DNA from: Candidatus Microthrix parvicella Bio17-1
GTDB lineage: Bacteria; Actinomycetota; Acidimicrobiia; Acidimicrobiales; Microtrichaceae
Direction of reading: 5' to 3'
NCBI RefSeq assembly: GCF_000299415.1
Contig: NZ_AMPG01000001.1
Location: 1,364,001 to 1,428,000 of the forward strand
DNA length: 64,000 bases
The number at the start of each line of letters is the position of its first letter. Position 1 is the first letter of the stretch. Shown piece by piece: positions 1 through 8,584 of the stretch. Both the position numbers and the translations under genes were made by a program. The notes beneath the pieces are model-generated. The model was given only the letters and a program-made list of their open reading frames with translations, searched no databases and had not been told where the DNA came from.

Positions 1-922
1 GCGCCTCGATCGACCCGGCGGCGGCTTGGCCGAGCAGCTCCAGAAGACTCGAGGTCATGCGAGGCAGCACCACCTGGGTCTCCGGATCACCGAAGCGAAC
101 GTTGTACTCCAGCAGTTTCGGCCCGTCCGCAGTCAGCATCAACCCGGCGTAGAGCACGCCCCGAAAGTCGATCCCGCGACGCCGCAGCGTTGCCAGCGTG
201 GGGGCAATGAAGTCGTCGGCGACGGTGCGTGTCAACTCGTCGCTGCTCAGGTCGCCATCGGATCCATACGGGCTGTAGGCACCCATGCCGCCCGTGTTGG
301 GGCCGGTGTCGCCATCGCCGATTCGCTTGAAGTCCTGGGCCGGGCTCAGCAACACACCTCGGGTGCCGTCGCACACGGCGAACACCGACACCTCGGGACC
401 CACCAGGCCCTCCTCGATCACCAGCCGCCGCCCCGCGTCCCCAAACGCATCGCCGGACAGGTAGTCGTCCACCGAGTTGCGTGCCTCGGCCAGATCGTCG
501 GTGACCACTACGCCCTTACCCGCTGCCAGGCCGTCTGTTTTGATGACGAACGGAGGCGCCATCGTGTCGAGGAAGGCCCTTGCGGGTTGGGCCTCGGTGA
601 AGGATCCGTAGGCGGCGGTGGGCACGCCGGCCTCGGCCAGCAGGTCTTTCATGTACGCCTTGGAGCCCTCCAGTTGCGCGCCGTCGGCACCGGGGCCAAA
701 CACGAGACGTCCATCGGCGCGCAGCCGGTCGGCCAGGCCGTCCACCAGTGGCGCCTCAGGGCCGATCACATACAGATCGGCGTCGATATCCTCGGGCGGG
801 ATGTCGACCGACCCTTCAATCAGCGGGTTGCCCGGGGTGACGAGCACCTCGGTGGCATCCCGAGCCAACACGTCGGCCAACGCAGCTTCGCGTCCGCCCG
901 ATCCGACCACACAGACTCTCAC
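1..922 (-). CDS. purD: Phosphoribosylamine--glycine ligase, 3' end cut by window edge
   Basis: Cytosolic ATP-grasp enzyme of purine synthesis that joins 5-phosphoribosylamine to glycine to make GAR. Reading the minus strand from a GTG at 922 gives an N-terminus VRVCVVGSGGREAALADVL, the usual PurD opening. It is followed by VIGPEAPLVDGLADRL and then the ATP-grasp signatures VIKTDGLAAGKGVVV, GPEVSVFAVCDG, DFKRIGDGDTGPNTGGMGAY and EYNVRFGDPETQVVLPR. An ATG a few bases upstream is out of frame and stops at once, so the GTG is the start. About 307 codons are present; the C-terminal domain of roughly 110 residues lies outside the window. The gene is divergent from the M20 hydrolase at 1033. Confidence 0.95.
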   Translation of the reverse strand, partial: MRVCVVGSGGREAALADVLARDATEVLVTPGNPLIEGSVDIPPEDIDADLYVIGPEAPLVDGLADRLRADGRLVFGPGADGAQLEGSKAYMKDLLAEAGVPTAAYGSFTEAQPARAFLDTMAPPFVIKTDGLAAGKGVVVTDDLAEARNSVDDYLSGDAFGDAGRRLVIEEGLVGPEVSVFAVCDGTRGVLLSPAQDFKRIGDGDTGPNTGGMGAYSPYGSDGDLSSDELTRTVADDFIAPTLATLRRRGIDFRGVLYAGLMLTADGPKLLEYNVRFGDPETQVVLPRMTSSLLELLGQAAAGSIEA

Positions 923-1032
923 CGTCCCATCATGCCCCACGCGCTGAAACCCGCCCGTACCGGAGTGGCACCTCGGCCCGTGCCTCACTGCCTCACCACC
1001 AGGCTTGAGCAGCCGGGCTAGCGTCCGGCTCC

Positions 1033-2286
1033 ATGGGGGACCCCACGCAAACCGGCGCCACATCCGACATCAACAACGGCCCACTGGCCGAGTTGGCGGC
1101 CGAAGCCAACGGATTCGTCGACGATCTGGTGGCCTGGCGGCGCGACATTCACGCCAACCCGGAGTTGGGCCTCGACAACCCTCGCACGCGGGACCTCATC
1201 ATCGAGGCGCTGGCGCCACTCAGCCTGCCAATTCGCACCGGCGAGCAGGCCAGTTGGGTGGCGGCCGACATTGTGGGCGACCCCGATGGTCCGACGATCC
1301 TGCTGCGGGCCGACACTGACGCGTTACCGATGACAGAGAACAGCGACGAGTCGTTCAGCTCCGTGGTGAAGGGGAGGGCCCACACCTGCGGGCACGACGG
1401 CCACGTGGCCATGCTGCTCGGCGCGGCACGGCTGCTGAGTACCCGGCGCAACGACCTGCCCGGCACCGTGCGCCTGGTGTTTCAGCCTGGCGAGGAGGGC
1501 CACGCCGGGGCACAGGTGATGCTGACCGAAGGCGTACTCACCGACGGGCTGACCAACCCTGTGACGGGGTCGTTCGCCATGCACGTCACCCCCAACATCC
1601 CCACCGGTTTCATGGGCACGAAAGCGGGCGCCCTCATGGCATCGGCCGACGAGTTCAGCGTGACCATCCGTGGCAGGGGCACACACGCCTCGACGCCGCA
1701 CTTCGGTGTGGACCCGATGCCCGCCGCCGCCGAACTTGTCGGCGCGCTCAACTCGATGATCACCCGCCGCATCGAGGCGTTCGATCCAGCCATCCTCACC
1801 GTGGCCCACCTCACCGGCGGCACCACCCACAACGTCATCCCCGAACGGGTGTTGATGGAAGGCACGGTGCGATGCGTGTCCGACCACACACGCAGCCGGG
1901 TGGAACAGCTGTTTGCCGAAGTGGTCAACGGGGTGACCGCCGCCCACGGCTGTACTGCGGAAATCGAGTACCACCGGGGCTACCCGGTGACCGTCAACGA
2001 TGCTGCGATGACGGCACTGGTGGGCGACGTGTGCCACGCCGTCATCGGTTCCGACACGATGTTTCCGCTGCCCTCCCCGGTCATGGGCGCCGAGGACTAC
2101 AGCTACGTACTTCAGCAGGTGCCGGGGGCAATGGCGTTCCTCGGCGTGTGCCCAGCCGACATCGAGAACTTTTTCGAAGCACCCTCATGCCACTCGGACG
2201 TCATGCGCCTGAACGAGGACGCCCTGCCCCTCGGCGCGGCCATGCACGCCGGAGTCGCCATCGAGTGGCTCACTCGCAACACCTGA
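1033..2286 (+). CDS. M20 family metallo-amidohydrolase
   Basis: A 417-residue hydrolase of the M20D type (hippurate hydrolase, N-acyl-amino-acid or IAA-conjugate amidohydrolases), which removes an acyl group from amino-acid conjugates. Visible motifs: the RRDIHANPELG opening at about residues 35-45, the metal-binding HTCGHDGHVAML near residue 120, QPGEEGHAGAQVML with the catalytic/metal Glu pair near 155, a dimerisation-domain segment GRGTHASTPHFGVDPM near 215, and a C-terminal MGAEDYSYVLQQVPG with the last metal-ligand region. Length is normal. There is no signal peptide, so it is cytosolic. The true substrate cannot be read from sequence. It is divergent from purD. Confidence 0.9.
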   Translation: MGDPTQTGATSDINNGPLAELAAEANGFVDDLVAWRRDIHANPELGLDNPRTRDLIIEALAPLSLPIRTGEQASWVAADIVGDPDGPTILLRADTDALPMTENSDESFSSVVKGRAHTCGHDGHVAMLLGAARLLSTRRNDLPGTVRLVFQPGEEGHAGAQVMLTEGVLTDGLTNPVTGSFAMHVTPNIPTGFMGTKAGALMASADEFSVTIRGRGTHASTPHFGVDPMPAAAELVGALNSMITRRIEAFDPAILTVAHLTGGTTHNVIPERVLMEGTVRCVSDHTRSRVEQLFAEVVNGVTAAHGCTAEIEYHRGYPVTVNDAAMTALVGDVCHAVIGSDTMFPLPSPVMGAEDYSYVLQQVPGAMAFLGVCPADIENFFEAPSCHSDVMRLNEDALPLGAAMHAGVAIEWLTRNT

Positions 2287-2339
2287 GGCAGGGCCCGGTT
2301 CGTCAGCACCAGACACGCGCTCGTCGGCGATCTCCGGAT

Positions 2340-2840
2340 TCAGGGCTCGGGTTCAAACATCGACTCGGGAAATCCGCCACTGGCGATGGGACCCCACCGG
2401 GTGGCCTCGATGCCGATCAGGCACTTGCCCTGCTCGCTCATCGCCCTGCGGTACTCGTCCCAGTTCGGGTGCTCACCCGAGATCGACCGGTAGTACTCGA
2501 CGAAACCATCGAGGGCCTCCGGCAGATCCAACACCCTCGCGTCCCCGTCGAGTTGCACCCACGGCCCGTTCCAATCGTCGGAGAGGACCACAACCGACAC
2601 CTCAGGGCGGCGCCTGACGTTTGCCACCTTGGACCGCTCCGGATAAGTCGACAACACCAGGCGACCATCGGGCATCAACCCGCCGGAAACCGGTGAGATC
2701 TGCGGCCTCCCATCGGCCCGCAAGGTCGCCAGTAACCAGCGGTGACGACAGCCGACGAACTTGTCGAGCTCTGTGCGGCTGACGGTGTCGTTGCGAGCGA
2801 CGTGTGCCGCCCGTGGGTCGCTGCGCGGGATTCGGGTCAT
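2340..2840 (-). CDS. PPOX-class (pyridoxamine 5'-phosphate oxidase-like) flavin/F420 protein
   Basis: 166-residue split-barrel protein. The pattern WLLATLRADGRPQISPVSGG, then LVLSTYPERSKVANVRRRP and WVQLDGDARVLDL, is typical of PPOX/FDOR proteins that bind FMN or F420; the Lys of SKVANVRR is in the usual phosphate-contacting position. In actinobacteria, relatives with this length are often F420-dependent reductases. The reaction here is unknown. I chose the ATG at 2840 because homology-like sequence begins just after it. The same frame stays open upstream to 3083, but that stretch is only antisense low-complexity sequence overlapping the next gene. Confidence 0.8.
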   Translation of the reverse strand: MTRIPRSDPRAAHVARNDTVSRTELDKFVGCRHRWLLATLRADGRPQISPVSGGLMPDGRLVLSTYPERSKVANVRRRPEVSVVVLSDDWNGPWVQLDGDARVLDLPEALDGFVEYYRSISGEHPNWDEYRRAMSEQGKCLIGIEATRWGPIASGGFPESMFEPEP

Positions 2841-2892
2841 AGTCAACTCTCTCACCCGCCGCACTCCAACGAGGCACGTAGGAACCGGCTCC

Positions 2893-4062
2893 TCAGGCGG
2901 TGAACCGGGGGGCGAGGGGCTTGGCCACCGGACCACCGACCAGCGCGGACGGGCGGCCGGACTGGGACGGCCCGGAGGAACCACTCGGTGCCGACTCGGA
3001 CGACGACGGCCCGGCAGACCCGCTGGGTGGCGGCTCGGACGACGATGAAGGTGGAGTCGCCGGCGAACAATCGGCCTCGGCAATCGCCGCCACCAGTTCG
3101 ATGCCGTCGATGTAGAGGCCCACTTCCGGCACCTCTGCGTCGGCGGGCAAGATCAGGTTGAGCCCTCCCGGGAAGTCGACGATGACAGCGTCGCCGTTTA
3201 CCTGAAAGTACACCGGAATGAGCCCAGGGTCCCGCCCGAGATCCTCCTCGAGCGAGTCGAGGGATGCCTGACCCAGAGGTGTGAGGCCGAGGACGAGGCG
3301 CGGCGGCGTCGGCGGGCTTGAATCCGGGCATCCGGGGATGAAGGTGGCGGAGAAGTTGTCTGCAAACTCCTCCTCAATCGGCCCACCAAAGTCGTCGCAC
3401 GGCCCGACCCTCACCAGCCCGGCGATCCCGTCGATCAACACGTCGCCGGGCTTAAGGTCGGCGGAAACCTCGTAATCTTCGAAGTCATCGGCGCCCACCG
3501 TGAATGTGGTTTCACCGGCGAGCACTTCAACGGCCCTGGAAGAATTGTTGAACACCATGAGCGCCGGCGGCCACAGCTCCTCGCCGATGTTGCACTCGGG
3601 GTAGAGCAGACCGCCGATGTTGGCGCCGGGACATGACTGCTCGTAGAACGCAATGATCGGCTCCAGTACGAGTTCGGACCGACTGATCAGCTCCAGGCGT
3701 TGGGTAACGGCGAGGCCTGCGACGCCGTCGACAGCAGCGAGCTCCGAGTTCGCAGCAACCGAAAAGGCCTCCAGTGCGTCCAGGTCGTCGAGTAACTCGG
3801 CCGGGGCGACGGCACGAAGCTCGACCAGGAGCCGGGTACCGTCCGAGAGCTGCTGGGCGAACTCCTCGTCATTCGTCGGCAGTTGGTTGGCGCTGTCGAC
3901 CAGGTCTCGGAGTGCAGGGCAGTAGCCCGGGGACTCGACCGTCGGTTCGACCTGTGCCCCCGCGACCGATGGGACGACCAGCCCACCCATCACCAGCAGC
4001 GCTCCCATCAGGGCACCCCACCACGCGCTCCGTCGAGGACGACGTCTTCCGGATCCAATCAT
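2893..4062 (-). CDS. Secreted protein of unknown function with Ser/Pro-rich tail
   Basis: 389 residues starting at an ATG preceded by a G-rich Shine-Dalgarno-like stretch. The N-terminus is a classical signal peptide: basic GRRRPRRSAWWG, hydrophobic ALLVMGGLVVPSVAGA, cleavage near residue 36. Two acidic regions follow (residues about 40-270, with a few Cys; about 270-330, including YIDGIELVAAIAEADCSP), then a 50-residue tail of Pro, Ser and Gly with no LPXTG-like motif that I can see. I recognise no family. A longer in-frame start at 4305 would run through the 3' end of purA and place the signal peptide internally, so it is rejected. Situated immediately downstream of purA on the same strand. 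Confidence 0.7.
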   Translation of the reverse strand: MIGSGRRRPRRSAWWGALMGALLVMGGLVVPSVAGAQVEPTVESPGYCPALRDLVDSANQLPTNDEEFAQQLSDGTRLLVELRAVAPAELLDDLDALEAFSVAANSELAAVDGVAGLAVTQRLELISRSELVLEPIIAFYEQSCPGANIGGLLYPECNIGEELWPPALMVFNNSSRAVEVLAGETTFTVGADDFEDYEVSADLKPGDVLIDGIAGLVRVGPCDDFGGPIEEEFADNFSATFIPGCPDSSPPTPPRLVLGLTPLGQASLDSLEEDLGRDPGLIPVYFQVNGDAVIVDFPGGLNLILPADAEVPEVGLYIDGIELVAAIAEADCSPATPPSSSSEPPPSGSAGPSSSESAPSGSSGPSQSGRPSALVGGPVAKPLAPRFTA

Positions 4063-4183
4063 GGCAACCCCCCGTGGGCGCTGGGTCCAACGAGCGTGAA
4101 CCTGCAATCGCAACCTAGTCCCAATCCGAACCAAGTGTGTCGGTTCCCAACCGTAGGGACGGGACGCGAACTCCCACCAAGCC

Positions 4184-5467
4184 TCAGCCGTGGTTGCGAT
4201 GCACGAACTGTTCGCGCCCTGGGCCAACACCGACCAGGCTGATCGGGCAGCCCACCTGCGCCTCGAGGAAGGCCAGGTAGTTGCGCGCCTCCACCGGAAG
4301 TTCACCCGACTCGGTCATGGCGGTGAGGTCGGTCTTCCAGCCGGGCAGCGTCTCGTAGATCGGCTTGGCGTGGTGCAGGTCGCTCTGGTGGTACGGCAGG
4401 GTCTCGTGGCGCTCGCCGTCAACGTCGTAGGCGACACACACCGACACCTCATCGAGTTGGTCGAGGACGTCCAGTTTGGTCAGAGCGATCTCCGACAGGG
4501 AGTTGACCCGCACGGCCTGGCGCATCATCACCGCATCAAACCACCCGGGTCGTCGACGACGACCGGTGTTGGTGCCGTACTCATGTCCGACGTCCACCAG
4601 GTGGTCGCCGATCTCGTCGAACAGTTCGGTGGGGAACGGTCCGGCCCCCACACGGGTGATGTAGGCCTTGGCGATACCGACCACACGATCGATGTGGCGG
4701 GGCCCCACGCCTGCTCCCGTGCAGGCACCGCCGGCGGTGGGCGACGACGACGTGACAAACGGGTAGGTGCCGTGATCGAGGTCGAGGAACGTGGCCTGGG
4801 CCCCCTCGAACAGGACGTGTTGGCCGGCTTCGAGCGCCTCGTGCACCATGCCGACCGTGTCGGCCACGTAGGGCATCATCCGGTCTCGCACCTCGCCCAG
4901 ATACTTCTCGGCCAACTCGTCGGCCTCGAAGGGCAGTCGGTTGTACACCCTGGTCAGCACCTGGTTCCTGTCGTCGAGTACTGCCTCCAGCTTCTTCTGA
5001 AAGATCTTGGGATCAAGCAGGTCCTGCACACGGATACCCACCCGGGTGGACTTGTCCGCATAGGCCGGACCGATGCCACGCTTGGTGGTGCCCAGCTTGT
5101 TTTTGCCCAGGTAGCGCTCGGTGAGCGCGTCGATCTCCTGGTGGTAGGGCAGGATCAGGTGTGCATTGCCGGAGACGGCCAGACGGGAGCAGTCGACCCC
5201 CTTGGCGGTCAGCATGTCGATCTCGGCAAGCAGCACGATCGGATCGACCACGACACCGTTGCCGATGACCGGGATGATGTGGTCGTAGAGCACACCCGAG
5301 GGCACCAGTTGTAGCGCGAACGACTCACCGTTGACCACCAACGTGTGGCCCGCGTTGTGGCCGCCCTGGTAGCGCACCACCATCGACATCTCCTTGGCGA
5401 AGAGGTCGGTGAACTTTCCTTTTCCTTCGTCACCCCATTGGGTTCCGACCACGATCGTGGCTGGCAT
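4184..5467 (-). CDS. purA: Adenylosuccinate synthetase
   Basis: 427-residue cytosolic enzyme that makes adenylosuccinate from IMP, aspartate and GTP, the first committed step to AMP. The P-loop-like [13 protein letters not shown] is at residues 6-18, followed by [26 protein letters not shown] (IMP contact), [20 protein letters not shown] and a C-terminal [10 protein letters not shown] that binds the guanine base. Full family length. It is on the same strand as purD but separated by three genes, so the two are not an obvious operon. Confidence 0.97.
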   Translation of the reverse strand: MPATIVVGTQWGDEGKGKFTDLFAKEMSMVVRYQGGHNAGHTLVVNGESFALQLVPSGVLYDHIIPVIGNGVVVDPIVLLAEIDMLTAKGVDCSRLAVSGNAHLILPYHQEIDALTERYLGKNKLGTTKRGIGPAYADKSTRVGIRVQDLLDPKIFQKKLEAVLDDRNQVLTRVYNRLPFEADELAEKYLGEVRDRMMPYVADTVGMVHEALEAGQHVLFEGAQATFLDLDHGTYPFVTSSSPTAGGACTGAGVGPRHIDRVVGIAKAYITRVGAGPFPTELFDEIGDHLVDVGHEYGTNTGRRRRPGWFDAVMMRQAVRVNSLSEIALTKLDVLDQLDEVSVCVAYDVDGERHETLPYHQSDLHHAKPIYETLPGWKTDLTAMTESGELPVEARNYLAFLEAQVGCPISLVGVGPGREQFVHRNHG

Positions 5468-5508
5468 GGCTGGTTCCTTCCGGGCGCATCGAAAGAGGAG
5501 CGCCTGAA

Positions 5509-6771
5509 CTATGCAGCCGGGGATCCTACCGCCGAAGCGGGATCGGGCGAGGACTCGGCCAGGTCGTAGACCCCGTTTCGAGCCAACACACGGATCCGCA
5601 GCAGGTCTCGCAGTAGGCGGGCGGTGTCACGTACCACCCGCACCGTGGTCCGCTGGCTGTTGGCCACCTGCACCGGCACCTCGGACAACGACATGCGTTG
5701 TCGCTCCACCAGGTACAGCACCTCGATATCGAAGGCGAACCGATCGATTCGAGTCAGCGAAAAGATCTTCTCGGCGGCCTCGGCCCGGAACGCCTTCAGG
5801 CCGCACTGGGTGTCGCGGTAACGACCGAGCAGCACCAAGGAGGTCAGCACGTTGATGGCCCGGCTGCCCAGCTGCCTCAGTCGGCCCGCCCGCACCAGGG
5901 TGGTGGTGGCGGTGTGCTTGCGGCTGCCCACCACCACATCCCACCCGGCCTCGGTGCGCTTGAGTAGTTCCAGCACCTGATCGGGTGAGTAGGCCAGATC
6001 GGCGTCGAGGAACACCCGCGTCGACCCGGTGGCCGCCAACATGCCGGAGCGGACGGCGGCGCCCTTACCCCGGTTGACGGGCAGCGAAACCACCCGGTCG
6101 GCCCCGGCTTCGGTGGCCACACGGCTGGTGGCATCCTGTGAGCCGTCATCAACCACGACCACCTCGACCCCACCCCGATCGGCGACGCCCGCCAACCGGG
6201 TGCGCACCTCGCTGATCGTTCCGGCGATGCGGTCGGCCTCCTCGTAGGCGGGGATGACCACGCTGAGGCGAGGCACGTCGCCGCGAAGCGGTGGGGGTTC
6301 GCCAGGAGCGAACTGGTCGGACCGAACCACCGCACCCAGCACCGAGCGATAGGCGGTGGCCCGCAACAACACCGCTGCCGACAGCGACACGGCCTTCGCG
6401 ATCAGCAACCCGTACACCGAACGCACGTCGAGCACCCGGGTGAAGGCGGTAAACATCACCACATCGAGCGCCAGCGAGCCCACCAGCCCGGCCAGGTATG
6501 AACCGGAGTGATCCTCGAACCACCGCCTGGTGGGACTGTTGGACAGCGTCACCACACGGTGAAGCGGCAGTGACACCAGGGTGGCCAGGCTGACCGACAG
6601 TAGGTCTGCGGAAAACGCGTCGTACCCCTGGCGGCGGATCAGCGGCACCAAGACCGCAACGTCCACCAGCGTGACCAAAACCCCGACCACCGCAAACCTC
6701 TGCACGCGGTTCGGGGCGGCACCATGAGCGACGGGACGGCGCTCTGTGGGCGGCGGGGTGGGCGTTGGCAT
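5509..6771 (-). CDS. GtrA-like membrane domain fused to GT2 (DPM synthase-like) glycosyltransferase
   Basis: 420 residues. Residues about 22-150 form four hydrophobic segments in the GtrA pattern ([20 protein letters not shown] at the start), the family that moves polyprenyl-phosphate sugars across membranes. Residues about 168-400 are a GT2 domain of the dolichyl-phosphate mannose/glucose synthase type: [29 protein letters not shown] with the nucleotide-binding Asp residues, [26 protein letters not shown] with the DxD metal motif, and [11 protein letters not shown] combined polymer precursor synthase and flippase is likely: one domain makes the lipid-linked sugar and the other flips it. Usually these are separate genes. 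It lies 41 bp downstream of purA's start, reading away in the same direction as purA. Confidence 0.88.
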   Translation of the reverse strand: MPTPTPPPTERRPVAHGAAPNRVQRFAVVGVLVTLVDVAVLVPLIRRQGYDAFSADLLSVSLATLVSLPLHRVVTLSNSPTRRWFEDHSGSYLAGLVGSLALDVVMFTAFTRVLDVRSVYGLLIAKAVSLSAAVLLRATAYRSVLGAVVRSDQFAPGEPPPLRGDVPRLSVVIPAYEEADRIAGTISEVRTRLAGVADRGGVEVVVVDDGSQDATSRVATEAGADRVVSLPVNRGKGAAVRSGMLAATGSTRVFLDADLAYSPDQVLELLKRTEAGWDVVVGSRKHTATTTLVRAGRLRQLGSRAINVLTSLVLLGRYRDTQCGLKAFRAEAAEKIFSLTRIDRFAFDIEVLYLVERQRMSLSEVPVQVANSQRTTVRVVRDTARLLRDLLRIRVLARNGVYDLAESSPDPASAVGSPAA

Positions 6772-6930
6772 GACAAAAGGCTACCGACCAACCGCACCCA
6801 ACCTCACCGTGACTCGTCCCGGTAACGGAATCAAACATCTCCGGCCTGGTGCCACCCCAAGAACAGCCCGCCGGACGACCCGCTGAAGTAGCGTTCCCGG
6901 CCGCGCTTGAAAGGGGCCGGATTGTTCACG

Positions 6931-8523
6931 ATGACCACCCCAAGGCGCACGGTGTTGGGAGCCGGCGTGGTGGGCGTGGCGGCAGCGGCGTTGGCCGGGT
7001 GTAGCGGTGACGATGCGGCGGGCAGCAGGGCCAAGGGCCCCAGCGGCGTGTCCAAACCCCCACCGCCCCTTCCCGACGGCCTACCCGACGATCTGTTCAC
7101 CATCGGCGTGGCATCAGGTGACCCACTTCCCGATTCGGTGATGCTGTGGACCCGCCTGGTGGCCGATCCGTTGGCCCCCTCCGGCGGCCTGCCCGCCAAG
7201 CCGGTGCCGGTTACCTGGGAGGTGGCCACCGACGAGGGCTTCGACGCCGTGGTCGCCGCCGGCTCCGAGGTGGCGGAACCCCGCTGGGGGCACTCGGTGC
7301 ATGCCGACGCCACGGGCCTCGAGCCGAACACCTGGTATTGGTATCGCTTCTCGGTGGGAGCGACCCAGAGCGTGCCTGCACGGACCCGCACCATGCCGGC
7401 GTTCGACGCCACCCTCGACACGTTGAGAATGGCCGTCGCGTCGTGCCAGGAGTTCAACTCGGGCACCTACGCCGCCTATGGCGCCATGGCCGAGGACGAC
7501 CTCGACCTGGTGGTCTTTCTCGGCGACTACATCTACGAGCACGGCGGGGGGCTCATGGAGCCCAAGGTTCCACCCCGGGTCACCGAGACGCTGGACGACT
7601 ACCGGGTGCAGTACGCCGCCTACAAGCGCAATCCGCTGTTGCAACGGGTGCATCGTCAGGTGCCATGGGTGGTCACCTGGGACGACCACGAGGTGGGCAA
7701 CAACTACGCCGGGAAGGTGCCTCAGGAACCGGAGTCAACCACGGGGTACGCCAACCGTCGCTCCGCCGCTTATCAGGCGTATTGGGAACACATGCCAATT
7801 CGAACCGGCCCGCCCGAGGCAGATGGGTCCTTGCAGATCTACCGATCGGTGAGAGTGGGCACGCTGGCTGAGTTCTTCGTGCTGGATGGGCGCCAGTATC
7901 GAAGCGACCAGGTGTGCGGCGATCGCTTGGCCGTACCGGCATCAGCGTGTCCCGAGCGGCTGGAAGCGAGCCAAACCATGCTGGGCGCCGAACAGGAGCA
8001 GTGGCTCGCCGATGGCCTGGCCGCCAACGACACCACGTGGACGGTCATTGCGCAGCAAACGGTGGTGTTCCCGCTGGTGCTCAATGACCTGGTGCTCAAC
8101 CTTGATCAGTGGGACGGCTACGTCGCCGCCCGTGAGCGCATGTTTGACGCCATCATCGACGCCGACCGGGAGAACGTGGTGGTGTTGTCGGGAGACATCC
8201 ATTCCGGAGGGGCCAGCGACCTGTTCGCCGAGCGCAACGGCACTCGGGTGCCTGTTGCCCATGAGTTCGTCAGCACATCGATCTCCTCGCTGTCGATCAT
8301 CGCCGAGCTGGGACCCGACGTCGTCCAATTGGTGGAGCAGGTCGCCGAGGACGCCGTGTACGTCAACGCCGAGGACCACGGCTACTGCCGCGTCACGATC
8401 ACCCCGGAGGGATGGACGACCGAGTTCATGACCGTGGCAAACGTCAGCGACGACGACGCGCCCGCGACGGTGGATGCAACCGTCGAGCTCACTGCCGGAG
8501 CCAGGAAGCTCGTGCGGCGATAG
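6931..8523 (+). CDS. phoD: PhoD-family alkaline phosphatase, Tat-exported lipoprotein
   Basis: Phosphodiesterase/phosphomonoesterase that releases phosphate outside the cell using Fe and Ca. The ATG at 6931 gives a twin-arginine leader TTPRRTVLGAGVVG, followed by a lipobox LAGC at residues about 22-25. A TTG at 6907 in frame would add eight residues but would push the twin Arg inward. Metal-site motifs visible: RMAVASCQEFNSGTY, VFLGDYIYEHGG, VTWDDHEVGNNYAG, and LSGDIHSGGASDL. About 530 residues, as is usual for the family. PhoD enzymes can also hydrolyse teichoic-acid-type polymers, which may matter given the TagF-like genes at 19-34 kb. Confidence 0.92.
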   Translation: MTTPRRTVLGAGVVGVAAAALAGCSGDDAAGSRAKGPSGVSKPPPPLPDGLPDDLFTIGVASGDPLPDSVMLWTRLVADPLAPSGGLPAKPVPVTWEVATDEGFDAVVAAGSEVAEPRWGHSVHADATGLEPNTWYWYRFSVGATQSVPARTRTMPAFDATLDTLRMAVASCQEFNSGTYAAYGAMAEDDLDLVVFLGDYIYEHGGGLMEPKVPPRVTETLDDYRVQYAAYKRNPLLQRVHRQVPWVVTWDDHEVGNNYAGKVPQEPESTTGYANRRSAAYQAYWEHMPIRTGPPEADGSLQIYRSVRVGTLAEFFVLDGRQYRSDQVCGDRLAVPASACPERLEASQTMLGAEQEQWLADGLAANDTTWTVIAQQTVVFPLVLNDLVLNLDQWDGYVAARERMFDAIIDADRENVVVLSGDIHSGGASDLFAERNGTRVPVAHEFVSTSISSLSIIAELGPDVVQLVEQVAEDAVYVNAEDHGYCRVTITPEGWTTEFMTVANVSDDDAPATVDATVELTAGARKLVRR

Positions 8524-8584
8524 GCCGGGGAGCACAGAGCGCGCTCCGGTGCCGCCCTGCACCCCCCGGTTGCCTGCGTGTCGA

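Noticed and set aside
26-1021. Long plus-strand open frame over purD
   Set aside because: Antisense of a clear PurD with correct motifs; product is His/Arg/Gly-rich noise.
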